Source of the DNA: Bacillota bacterium
GTDB lineage: Bacteria > Bacillota > Clostridia > Christensenellales > SZUA-584
Direction: 5' to 3'
Length of the DNA: 22,883 nucleotides
NCBI GenBank assembly: GCA_023396555.1
Contig: JAEWWC010000052.1
Span: 1 to 22,883, forward strand
This document shows positions 8,631-15,573 of the stretch, one piece after another (position 1 is the first letter of the stretch; each line of letters starts with the position of its first letter). The position numbers were made by a program, and so were the translations under genes. Below the pieces are notes generated by a model. That model made no database searches. It had not been told where the DNA came from and saw only the letters and a program-made list of their open reading frames with translations.

Positions 8631-8647
8631 GAATTGAGGCGTTTGTG

Positions 8648-9055
8648 ATGGGTTATTCGACAAAGCAGGGCGGTCTGATACTGGAGTGCCTGAAGCGGAA
8701 CCGTGAGCAGCATCTGACGGCGGACGACATACTGTCGCATCTTAAGGAGCGGGGCGCGTCCGTGGGGCAGACCACGGTATACCGGCACCTCGACAAGCTG
8801 GTGCGGCAAGGCGCGGTGCTGCGGTACGCGGGCGCGGACGGTCAGAGCGCGTGCTATCAGTACATGGACTGCCATGACGACGGCCACGCGCACTACCATC
8901 TGGTATGCGCGGAGTGCGGCAAGATGACGCATCTGGAGTGCGGGCACATGGATGAGCTGACATCGCATCTGCTGGAGCATCACCAGTTCAGTGTGGACAG
9001 GTTCCGCACGGTGATATACGGCCTGTGTAACGCATGCGCCGCCGCGAAACGATGA
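8648..9055 (+). CDS. zur: Fur-family zinc uptake regulator (Zur-like)
   Basis: Cytoplasmic metal-dependent repressor of 135 residues from ATG 8648; GTG 8645 immediately before it is an alternative, and GAGG (8636-8639) suits either. The winged helix occupies about residues 1-60 with the recognition segment GQTTVYRHLDKL. The dimerisation part begins with a His-rich metal region (HDDGHAHYHLVC, residues 76-87) and has the two CxxC pairs of the structural zinc site, C87AEC90 and C127NAC130. Fur-family members can sense iron, zinc, manganese or peroxide. Zinc is favoured here because the gene leads an operon with znuACB, but sequence alone does not exclude another metal. An ATGA overlap couples its translation to the next gene. 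The palindrome in front suggests autoregulation. Confidence 0.9.
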   Translation: MGYSTKQGGLILECLKRNREQHLTADDILSHLKERGASVGQTTVYRHLDKLVRQGAVLRYAGADGQSACYQYMDCHDDGHAHYHLVCAECGKMTHLECGHMDELTSHLLEHHQFSVDRFRTVIYGLCNACAAAKR

Positions 9056-9348
9056 CGCGGGAGCTGCGGGCCGGGCGCGTGCTGGCGTGCGTCGCGGCAT
9101 GCCTGCTGCTGCTGTGCGCTTTTTACATCGCAGCGGAGGCGGGGCACGACTGCCAAGGCGTCGGTTGCCCTGTGTGCGCGCACATGCGCCTGTGCCTGAA
9201 TACGCTGCAAAGCCTGCTGATTATAACAGTGGCGGTTTCAGTTTTCGCCGCGACGCTGAGGAAACCGGCATGGGCACCGGGAGTGCCGGGGCGTTTTCGG
9301 GCGGCGGCGCATACACCCGTTTCCCTGAAGGTGCGGATGGACAGCTGA
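9052..9348 (+). CDS. Small Cys/His-motif membrane protein of the zinc operon
   Basis: A 98-residue protein starting at ATG 9052, whose ATGA overlaps the TGA stop of zur, a classic coupling arrangement. ATG 9034 is an in-frame alternative with no better site. Two hydrophobic segments (about 10-28 and 51-67) flank a short loop carrying H32-D-C34-x-G-x-x-C39-P-V-C42, with another Cys at 48. The tail is basic and Pro/Ala-rich. I know no assigned function. The motif has the composition of a metal or thiol site and lies between segments, and its place between a zinc regulator and the zinc-binding lipoprotein suggests a role in zinc handling at the membrane. That role is inference. The alternative long frame that runs through here into znuA is explained by the ribosome-binding site of znuA at 9388. 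Confidence 0.8.
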   Translation: MTRELRAGRVLACVAACLLLLCAFYIAAEAGHDCQGVGCPVCAHMRLCLNTLQSLLIITVAVSVFAATLRKPAWAPGVPGRFRAAAHTPVSLKVRMDS

Positions 9349-9401
9349 GCCGGCGCGGGCGGAGGATTCAGAGACAACAATATTCCAAAGGAGGAAAACC
9401 A

Positions 9402-10370
9402 TTGAAAAAGGTATTGATATATATGCTGGCTGCGCTGCTGATCGCGGTGGCCTTTGCGGGCTGTACGCAGAACACGGGCACGTCGGAGACCGTCAATGAC
9501 GACGGCAAGATCAGCGTGGTGACCACGATATTTCCGCCGTACGACTTTGCGAGGGCCGTATCGGGCGGCAAGGCGGACGTTACGATGCTGATCGATCCGG
9601 GCGCGGAGGTGCACACGTTTGACCCCACCCCCGAGGACATGATCAAGATACAGGACTGTGATGTGTTTATATACACCGGCGGCGAGAATGACGCCTGGGT
9701 GGACACCGTGCTGGAGTCGATGGATACCGGCGGCAAGCAGATCGTGCGCCTGATGGACGCCGTCACGCCGCTGGAAGAGGAGACGGTGGAAGGCATGCAG
9801 GCGGAGGAGGAAGCTGAAGGCGGTGAGGCTGAAGAAGAAGGCGAGTTCGACGAGCATGTCTGGACGTCGCCCAAAAACGCCATGCTGATGGTGGACGCCA
9901 TCGCGGGCGCGATGGGCAAGGCCGATGCCGCCAACGCGGACGCGTACAAGCAGAACGCGGCGGATTACAACGCGAAGATCAGCGAGGTGGACGGGCGCAT
10001 ACAGAGCATCGTGGACAGCGCGCCGCGCAAGCTGATCGTGGTGGCGGACCGCTTCCCGTTTCGCTATCTCGCGGACGAGTTCGGGCTGGAATACAGCGCG
10101 GCGTTCAGCGGGTGCACCGCCGAGAGCGACGTTTCCGTAGGCACGCTGACATACCTGATCGACAAGGTCAAGGAGAACAACATCAAATACGTGTATTACA
10201 TCGAGTTCAGCAATCAGAAGGTGGCCAAAGCGGTAACTGAGCAGACGGGCGCGGAAATGCTGCTGCTGCATTCCTGCCATAACGTGACCAAGGCCGACTT
10301 CGACGCGGGCGTGACATACGTCTCGCTGATGCAGCAGAACGCGGACAATCTGGAGAAGGGACTTAACTGA
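9402..10370 (+). CDS. znuA: Zinc ABC transporter substrate-binding lipoprotein (ZnuA-like)
   Basis: Extracytoplasmic metal-binding lipoprotein of 322 residues that delivers zinc (possibly manganese) to ZnuB. The start is TTG 9402 after AAAGGAGG, giving MKKVLIYML and a signal peptide with lipobox FAGC, so Cys21 is the lipidated residue. Cluster A-1 family marks are FPPYDFARAVSG, GAEVHTFDPTP (His71) and DEHVWTSPKNA (His152). The third ligand region reads ADRFPFRY, without the usual His, and a later HSCHN (His290, His293) may compensate. Between residues 125 and 151, where ZnuA proteins often have a His-rich loop, there is a Glu-rich stretch with 15 acidic residues of 27 and no His. It is followed by znuC after four bases. 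Confidence 0.93.
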   Translation: MKKVLIYMLAALLIAVAFAGCTQNTGTSETVNDDGKISVVTTIFPPYDFARAVSGGKADVTMLIDPGAEVHTFDPTPEDMIKIQDCDVFIYTGGENDAWVDTVLESMDTGGKQIVRLMDAVTPLEEETVEGMQAEEEAEGGEAEEEGEFDEHVWTSPKNAMLMVDAIAGAMGKADAANADAYKQNAADYNAKISEVDGRIQSIVDSAPRKLIVVADRFPFRYLADEFGLEYSAAFSGCTAESDVSVGTLTYLIDKVKENNIKYVYYIEFSNQKVAKAVTEQTGAEMLLLHSCHNVTKADFDAGVTYVSLMQQNADNLEKGLN

Positions 10371-10374
10371 TACA

Positions 10375-11085
10375 ATGGCGCTGATTTCCTGCAACGACAT
10401 CACCGTCCGGTACGACGGGCATATGGCGGTGGACAACGTGAGCTTCGCGCTGGAGCCGGGGGATTACCTCAGCATCGTGGGCGAAAACGGCAGCGGCAAG
10501 AGCACGCTGGTCAAAGCGCTGCTGGGGCTGCTGAAGCCGGCTTCCGGCACGGTGCGTTTCGATGGCCTGAAGCAAAGCGAGATCGGGTATATGCCGCAGC
10601 AGACCGCGGTGCAGAAGGACTTTCCCGCCAGCGTGGGCGAGGTGGTGCTGTCCGGCTGCCTGAATAGGCGCGGCGCGGCGCCGTTCTACTCGGCGGCGGA
10701 CAAGCGCCGCGCGCGGGAGAACATGGAGCGGCTGGAAATCGGCGGTCTGGAGAAGAAGTGTTACCGGGAGCTGTCTGGCGGGCAACAGCAAAGGGTGCTG
10801 CTGGCGCGCGCGCTGTGCGCCACTGAAAAACTGCTGCTGCTGGACGAGCCGGCAGCGGGCCTGGACCCGGTGATCACGGCGGAGCTGTACGCGCTGATTG
10901 ACAGGCTGAACACGGAGCAGGGCATCACGGTGATCATGGTGACGCACGACGTGCGCAGCGCGGTGCAGTGCGGAAACAAAATACTGCACATGAACACGAA
11001 AGCGGCGTTCTTCGGTTCACGGGAGGACTACATGGAAACGGACGTCTGCCACCGGATGATGGGGGTGCACACGCATGCTGAGTGA
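10375..11085 (+). CDS. znuC: Zinc ABC transporter ATP-binding protein (ZnuC-like)
   Basis: Cytoplasmic ATPase of 236 residues that powers metal import through ZnuB. All motifs of the ABC family are intact: Walker A GENGSGKST (36-44), Q-loop in YMPQQTAV (about 72-79), signature LSGGQ (133-137), Walker B LLLLDEP (153-159), D-loop AGLD, and the switch His191 in MVTHD. The spacing between motifs is normal. ATG 10375 lies four bases after the znuA stop, and the gene overlaps znuB by 11 bases, so the three are one translation-coupled unit. Metal specificity cannot be read from the ATPase. The assignment to zinc follows from the zur and znuA context. Confidence 0.95.
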   Translation: MALISCNDITVRYDGHMAVDNVSFALEPGDYLSIVGENGSGKSTLVKALLGLLKPASGTVRFDGLKQSEIGYMPQQTAVQKDFPASVGEVVLSGCLNRRGAAPFYSAADKRRARENMERLEIGGLEKKCYRELSGGQQQRVLLARALCATEKLLLLDEPAAGLDPVITAELYALIDRLNTEQGITVIMVTHDVRSAVQCGNKILHMNTKAAFFGSREDYMETDVCHRMMGVHTHAE

Positions 11086-11887
11086 GCTTTTTTCCTACGG
11101 ATTTATCGTGCGCGCTCTCATCGTGGGGACGCTTGTAGCGCTGTGCGCGGCGCTGCTGGGCGTGAGCCTAGTGCTGAAACGGTATTCGATGATCGGCGAC
11201 GGCTTGTCGCACGTGGGGTTCGGCGCGCTGTCGGTGGCGCTGGCGCTGAACGTCGCGCCGCTGGAGGTGTCGCTGCCCGTGGTGGCGGTGGCGGCGTTTC
11301 TGCTGTTACGGCTCAGTGAGCGCAGCGTCGTCAAGGGCGACGCAGCCATCGCGCTGGTGTCGTCCAGCGCCATCGCCATCGGCATCATCGTGGTGTCCAT
11401 GACGACGGGCATGAACGTGGATGTGTATAACTACATGTTCGGCAGCATACTGGCGATGAGCGACAGTGACGTTTACCTAAGCGTGGGCGTATCTATCGCG
11501 GTGCTGGCGCTGTACATCGTTTTCTATAACAGGATATTCGCGGTGACGTTCGATGAGAGCTTCGCCAAAGCGACGGGCATACGGGCGGGGCGGTACAACA
11601 TGCTGATTGCGCTGCTGACGGCGCTGGTGATCGTGGTGGGCATGCGCATGATGGGCGCGATGCTGATATCCAGCCTCATCATATTCCCGGCGCTCACCGC
11701 GATGCGCGTGCTGCGCAGCTTCAAAAGCGTGGTTATATGCGCAGCGGTGCTGTCGGTGGTCTGCTTTGTGATCGGCATCGCCATATCGTTCGCGTGGTCG
11801 GTGCCGGTGGGCGCGGGCATTGTGGTGGTGAATCTCGCGGCGTTCCTGATATTTTCCGCGTTGAAGCGCGTGGTCCGGCGGGTGTAA
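11075..11887 (+). CDS. znuB: Zinc ABC transporter permease (ZnuB-like)
   Basis: Integral membrane permease of 270 residues, normal for the ABC-3 (ZnuB/MntB/TroC) family, with about eight hydrophobic segments spread along the whole chain. Family signatures include GVSLVLKRYSMIGDGLSHVGFGALS near residues 28-52, DVYNYMFGSILAMSD near 115-130, and RMMGAMLISSLIIFPALTA near 189-207. ATG 11075 lies within the znuC 3' end. It is the last gene of the zur-znu unit. After the stop there is TTCCGG/CCGGAA (a six-base-pair hairpin at about 11892-11916) but no T run, so transcription may continue into the next gene. Confidence 0.95.
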   Translation: MLSELFSYGFIVRALIVGTLVALCAALLGVSLVLKRYSMIGDGLSHVGFGALSVALALNVAPLEVSLPVVAVAAFLLLRLSERSVVKGDAAIALVSSSAIAIGIIVVSMTTGMNVDVYNYMFGSILAMSDSDVYLSVGVSIAVLALYIVFYNRIFAVTFDESFAKATGIRAGRYNMLIALLTALVIVVGMRMMGAMLISSLIIFPALTAMRVLRSFKSVVICAAVLSVVCFVIGIAISFAWSVPVGAGIVVVNLAAFLIFSALKRVVRRV

Positions 11888-11958
11888 AATAGTTCCGGAA
11901 TGCGGAACAAACCGGAAGGCCGCGCGTCAAACGGACAGAGAACGGAGGTCATTGATCC

Positions 11959-12345
11959 ATGAGGAAACTGGCTGTTGTAATGGTGTTGGTGGTTGCAATC
12001 ATGGCGGCGCTGACTGGCTGCGGCGGTTCGCAGGCGGTGTACGGCAAGGAGGATACGGATATTGCCGCTAAGGCAGGCGAAACATTCACGATCAAGCTCA
12101 ATGAGAACCCGACGACGGGCTATCAGTGGAGCGTATCCATCAGCGACGAGAGCGTGGTGGCTCTGGATAAGGACGAATACGTGCCGGACGATCCGAGCGG
12201 TGAACTGGCAGGCTCCGGCGGCGTGCGCGTGCTGACGTTTAAGGCGCTTGAAGCAGGAACGGCGACGATCGATATGGTCTACGAGCGCAGCTGGGAACCG
12301 GACCCGGACGACGAGAAGGTGCAGTTCAATGTGACCGTGAGCTGA
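11959..12345 (+). CDS. Chagasin-type (I42) cysteine-protease-inhibitor lipoprotein
   Basis: A 128-residue secreted lipoprotein with signal peptide and lipobox LTGC (Cys21). The mature part has the three loops that define the chagasin/I42 inhibitor fold: NPTTGYQW (50-57), GSGGVR (85-90) and RSWE (110-113, usually RPWE). In characterised members these loops wedge into papain-family active sites. Bacterial members may protect the cell from its own or foreign cysteine proteases, and the target here is unknown. ATG 11959 follows GGAGG (11944-11948). It lies 71 bases after znuB with no convincing terminator between them, so it may be co-transcribed with the zinc operon, and it ends at a strong terminator. 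Confidence 0.9.
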   Translation: MRKLAVVMVLVVAIMAALTGCGGSQAVYGKEDTDIAAKAGETFTIKLNENPTTGYQWSVSISDESVVALDKDEYVPDDPSGELAGSGGVRVLTFKALEAGTATIDMVYERSWEPDPDDEKVQFNVTVS

Positions 12346-12382
12346 AGAAACATAAAATAGTAATTCAAACAAGAGCGGAATC

Positions 12383-12409
12383 AAAAAGGCCTCAACCAGG
12401 GCCTTTTTT
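12383..12409 (+). terminator. Intrinsic terminator after the I42 inhibitor gene
   Basis: AAAAAGGCC (12383-12391) pairs with GGCCTTTTT (12400-12408) around an eight-base loop, and the T run continues to 12409. Probably the end of the zur-znu-I42 transcription unit. Confidence 0.9.
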
Positions 12410-12474
12410 GTATCAGTCATTTGGTGCTGTACTTTCAGAAATAAAAACAAATCGTTAAGTTCATGCCGCAAGGG

Positions 12475-12502
12475 TTAAGCTGGAAACGTTCGAAGCCGAT
12501 AA
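12475..12502 (+). promoter_or_regulatory. Sigma-28-like promoter for MCP4
   Basis: TTAA (12475-12478), 16 bases, GCCGATAA (12495-12502). The -10 is identical to the enterobacterial FliA consensus. Aligned one base over, the -35 is TAAG with a 15-base spacer. It lies 100 bases before the MCP4 start. Confidence 0.7.
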
Positions 12503-12514
12503 CACAAAATGATA

Positions 12515-12546
12515 AAAAGCTTTTGGGGCCATCGGTAAGCGGCCCC
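12515..12546 (+). promoter_or_regulatory. Hairpin in the MCP4 5' leader
   Basis: AAAAGCTTTT (12515-12524, a perfect palindrome) is followed directly by GGGGCC (12525-12530), ten bases, GGCCCC (12541-12546). No T run follows, so it is not an ordinary terminator. It sits just downstream of the predicted sigma-28 start and would form at the 5' end of the mRNA, possibly as a stabiliser or a regulatory structure. Confidence 0.4.
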
Positions 12547-12602
12547 ATGTCTTTGAAACCTTGGGTAGACATTAAAAAATTGACAGCATAAAGGGGAAAG
12601 GC

Positions 12603-15023
12603 ATGAAGATCAGTACTAAAATTTTATTGTTTGTGTCGGCGATAGCCGTGGTGGCTGTGACTGCCGCGGCGGGGCTCTCGATGATCGAGAACGCGGCATA
12701 TGTGGATCAGGCGAGCAGCGAGCGCGCCGCCGCCGGTCTGACAGACCTTGAACACGGTATAGAAGAGCAGATGGAAAGCGCCGAACACGCCGCTCTGCTG
12801 CTCGCCGGCAATGCCAGTGTGATCGACGGGATAGAAACCGGCGATTTTGATGCGCTGAAAACCGCGCTGGATACCCTCAACAGCAAGCTGCTGCTGGATA
12901 CGATATCCGTCACGGACGGCCAGGGCAATGTGATCATCCGCCAGCACCAGCCGGATAATAAGGGCGACAACATCGCGGACCAGTCCAACGTGGCGCAGGC
13001 GCTGTCGGGCAATACGCAGACGACGATAGAAGCGGGTGAGCTGGTCAAGCTGTCCTGCCGTTCGGGCGCGCCTGTCATGGACGGGTCCGGCAAAGTGATC
13101 GGCACTGTGGTGGCGGGTTACGCGTTTGAAAACCAGAAGCTGGTGGACGAGCTGAAGAGCGTTCACAACATGGAGTTCTCAATATTTCAGGGCAGTGTGC
13201 GGCTGGCCACCACGATAATGAAGGACGGGCAGCGCGCAACGGGAACCGAGCTGGACGCGCATATTGCCGATACTGTGCTCAAAGGCGGAAAGGAATATTC
13301 CGGCATGGCGGACATAATGGGCACGCCGTATTATACCGCCTATTCGCCGCTTAAGGATACGGAGGGCAACACCGTAGGCGTGCTGTTCGCGGGGCTGACG
13401 GCACAGGACGCGAATGCGGCGAAGGAGACGACGCTGCTGCACGTACTGGTTTTTATTCCGGTGCTGCTGGCGATACTGCTGTTGCTGCTGGTCATATTCG
13501 TGAGGAAGACGATCGGGAAGCCGATGAAGGCGATCACCGCGGCGGCGCAGCAGCTGGCGGACGGCGACACCGGGACGGCAATACAGGTGAAAGGGCGAGA
13601 TGAGATCGCGCAGATGGCAAAGGCGTTTACCGCGGTCTCCGGGTCGGTCGACAGCCTGGCGCGGGATATCCATACCGTCAGCAAAACGGTGGAAGCGGGG
13701 AGGCTCGGTGCGCAGGCCGATGAAGAGGCGTACAGAGGCGCTTACCGCAGCATCGCCGCCGGCTTCAACGAGGCGACCGGAAAGTTCAGGCAGTATCTGG
13801 ACAGCCTGCCGGCGCCCGTGCTGACAATAGACAGCGACTATACGGTGCTCTACATGAACAGGGCCGGCGCTTCGCTGGCGGGCATGGAGCCGGAGCAGGC
13901 GGCGGGCATGAAGTGTTACGACATATTCAAGACCGGCGACTGCCACACGGACCGGTGCGCCTGCGGCCGCGCGATGGCGAACAAGCGGCCCGAGACGGGA
14001 GAAACGTACGCGCACCTGTCCGCGGATGTGGAGCTGAATATTGAATATACCGGCACCCCTATATTGCTCAACGGAGAAGTTGCGGGCGCTTTTGAGGTGA
14101 TCGTGGACCAGACGGCAATCAAGAAGGCGGGCGACGAAGCAAATAAGCATGCAGACACGCTGACGGCGCTGCTCGCCGAGATCGACATTGCGGCTGAGCA
14201 GGTGGCGTCGGGCACGCGGCAGGTGTCCGACGGCAGCCAGCAGATATCGATGGGCGCGACGGAGCAGGCCGGTGCGATTGAGGAACTGACGACGACGATA
14301 TCCGAGATTGCTGCGCAGACGCGGCAGAATGCGGCCAGCGCGAATCAGGCCAGCGAACTGACGCTGCGGGTGAAGCAGGAAGCCGAGCAGGGGAACGAGC
14401 GTATGGACGCGCTGCAGAACGCGATGGCCGAGATAAATGAGTCGTCCGCGGGCATATCCAAGATCATCAAAGTGATCGACGATATCGCGTTCCAGACCAA
14501 CATACTCGCGCTGAATGCCGCTGTGGAAGCGGCCCGCGCAGGCGCGCACGGCAAAGGTTTTGCGGTGGTGGCGGACGAGGTGCGCAATCTCGCAGCACGC
14601 AGTGCCGCCGCGGCGAAAGAGACCACGGCACTCATCGAGCGGTCCGTCGCCAAGGCGGAAGCAGGCACGAAGATCGCAGACAGCACGGCAACCGCGCTCA
14701 AGGAAATGGTAAAAGGTGTGGAGCAGGCAGCCGGACTGGTGGCAGAGATCGCCTCGTCATCAGGGGAACAGGCAAATGCCATCGTGCAGGTGGACCGCGG
14801 CATGGAGCAGATGGCGCAGGTGGTGCAGATAAACTCCGCCACGTCGGAGGAGACTGCCGCAGCGAGTGAGGAGCTTTCCGGACAGGCGGAGTATCTGAAG
14901 AATATGGTGGGCCAATACACTCAAGGCGGAGAGGTTTCCGCGCTGAACGCCAGACGGATACTGCCCGAGGCGCCGGCGCAGACGGATATGCCGCTGACGG
15001 AAGCGGACTTCGGAAAATACTGA
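12603..15023 (+). CDS. Methyl-accepting chemotaxis protein with Cache_3-type sensor and Cys-containing PAS (MCP4)
   Basis: Chemoreceptor of 806 residues. Segment 1 is at about 7-25 and segment 2 at about 278-301. The extracytoplasmic region resembles that of MCP2 (EFSIFQGSVRLATT, GTELD, TPYYTAYSPLKDTEGNTVGVLFAGL). HAMP follows to about 350. Unlike the other receptors here it has a cytoplasmic PAS domain at about 398-510 (LPAPVLTIDSDYTVLYMN) with Cys438, Cys447, Cys452 and Cys454 in a C-x8-C-x4-C-x-C arrangement, suggesting a redox, metal or heme input; the cofactor is not known. The signalling hairpin starts at about 530 and the protein ends TEADFGKY. ATG 12603 follows AAGGGG by six bases. 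It could therefore combine an outside and an inside signal. Confidence 0.96.
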   Translation: MKISTKILLFVSAIAVVAVTAAAGLSMIENAAYVDQASSERAAAGLTDLEHGIEEQMESAEHAALLLAGNASVIDGIETGDFDALKTALDTLNSKLLLDTISVTDGQGNVIIRQHQPDNKGDNIADQSNVAQALSGNTQTTIEAGELVKLSCRSGAPVMDGSGKVIGTVVAGYAFENQKLVDELKSVHNMEFSIFQGSVRLATTIMKDGQRATGTELDAHIADTVLKGGKEYSGMADIMGTPYYTAYSPLKDTEGNTVGVLFAGLTAQDANAAKETTLLHVLVFIPVLLAILLLLLVIFVRKTIGKPMKAITAAAQQLADGDTGTAIQVKGRDEIAQMAKAFTAVSGSVDSLARDIHTVSKTVEAGRLGAQADEEAYRGAYRSIAAGFNEATGKFRQYLDSLPAPVLTIDSDYTVLYMNRAGASLAGMEPEQAAGMKCYDIFKTGDCHTDRCACGRAMANKRPETGETYAHLSADVELNIEYTGTPILLNGEVAGAFEVIVDQTAIKKAGDEANKHADTLTALLAEIDIAAEQVASGTRQVSDGSQQISMGATEQAGAIEELTTTISEIAAQTRQNAASANQASELTLRVKQEAEQGNERMDALQNAMAEINESSAGISKIIKVIDDIAFQTNILALNAAVEAARAGAHGKGFAVVADEVRNLAARSAAAAKETTALIERSVAKAEAGTKIADSTATALKEMVKGVEQAAGLVAEIASSSGEQANAIVQVDRGMEQMAQVVQINSATSEETAAASEELSGQAEYLKNMVGQYTQGGEVSALNARRILPEAPAQTDMPLTEADFGKY

Positions 15024-15033
15024 TTCATAAGAT

Positions 15034-15079
15034 AGGCCCCCCTCACATGGCTTCCATGCTCAAGGGGGGCTTGTTTTTT
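15034..15079 (+). terminator. Intrinsic terminator after MCP4
   Basis: GCCCCCC (15036-15042) pairs with GGGGGGC (15064-15070), with an inner CATGG/CCATG pair (15046-15050 with 15054-15058), then TTGTTTTTT (15071-15079). A strong rho-independent terminator. Confidence 0.9.
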
Positions 15080-15136
15080 CAGCCTGAAAGCCGATGCTTT
15101 CGGCTATTTATATGAGGTTAAAGCAATTTGGGTATG

Positions 15137-15184
15137 ATGTACGGCCTGCCTCTTCTGGCAGACCGTATCCGGTACGGATCATAT
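15137..15184 (-). repeat. Hairpin element, copy 1, 3' of the Gly/Phe/Cys-repeat gene
   Basis: On the plus strand TACGGCCTGCC (15140-15150) is complementary, bar one base, to GGCAGACCGTA (15157-15167). The element runs from ATGTACGG to CATAT and is closely related to the one at 15461-15516. Each follows, on the minus strand, one of the two tiny genes. No T run follows, so a role in ending transcription is uncertain. Confidence 0.55.
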
Positions 15185-15199
15185 CACCATGCCGGATGA

Positions 15200-15313
15200 C
15201 TAAAAAAAGAAGCCGCGGTTAAAGCCGCCGAAGCAGCCGCGGTTAAAGCCGCCAAAACAGCCGCGGTTAAAACCGCCGAAGCAGCCGCGGTTAAAGCCAA
15301 ATCCACAACACAT
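15200..15313 (-). CDS. Tiny Gly/Phe/Cys-repeat protein (37 residues)
   Basis: A 37-residue product read on the minus strand from ATG 15311-15313 to TAG 15200-15202. It starts MCCGFGFNRG, contains the eight-residue unit FNRGCFGG three times and ends FNRGFFF. The DNA shows this as 24-base repeats. The ribosome-binding site is a GGGGGTGA close to the ideal, in a leader (GGGGGTGAAGCTTATGTG) identical to that of the gene at 15574-15678. Only Gly, Phe, Asn, Arg, Cys and the initiating Met are used. I do not recognise a named family. Small Gly/aromatic/Cys-rich proteins are frequent in spore coats and other cross-linked surface layers of Bacillota, so a structural role is the leading guess. A promoter-like ACC-N18-TATA upstream matches the neighbour gene. 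Confidence 0.7.
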   Translation of the reverse strand: MCCGFGFNRGCFGGFNRGCFGGFNRGCFGGFNRGFFF

Positions 15314-15460
15314 AAGCTTCACCCCCTCGATCCATATATATTCATTGAAGCTCATTACGGTGCTTTGTTTTTATATAGAAGTTGCCGGGTTTCGTATGTG
15401 GAACGCCGGAGAGTTTTAAAAGGGGAAAAGGAGAGGGGGGTGGAAGCCCGCAGGTTCATA

Positions 15461-15516
15461 ATGTACGGCCCGCCGCACGTGGCAGGCCGTTTCCGGCTTT
15501 GAAACCCGGGCCATAT
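15461..15516 (-). repeat. Hairpin element, copy 2, 3' of the Cys-rich gene
   Basis: Starts ATGTACGGCC and ends CATAT like copy 1. ACGGCC (15465-15470) pairs with GGCCGT (15485-15490), and both copies share TGGCAG-CCGT and TCCGG. It lies 58 bases beyond the stop of the Cys-rich gene, against 16 for copy 1. The stretch 15314-15573 between the tiny genes otherwise holds only this element, the upstream bases of the first gene and a purine run (15421-15443). Confidence 0.55.
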
Positions 15517-15573
15517 AACGGCTGTAAGGGTATGCCAGCGCCGGAACGCTGTTAACGGTTTTGAAGATGCATG

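Noticed and set aside
9123..10436. A 437-codon minus-strand frame opposite znuA
   Set aside because: Antisense shadow. The plus strand has a signal peptide, lipobox, ribosome-binding site and family motifs.
13179..14549. A 456-codon minus-strand frame opposite MCP4
   Set aside because: Same explanation: an Arg-rich antisense shadow of the receptor gene.
15209..15298. Tandem 24-base repeats that could suggest a CRISPR array or satellite
   Set aside because: The repeats are directly adjacent without spacers and translate on the minus strand into a regular FNRGCFGG peptide in a frame with a good ribosome-binding site.
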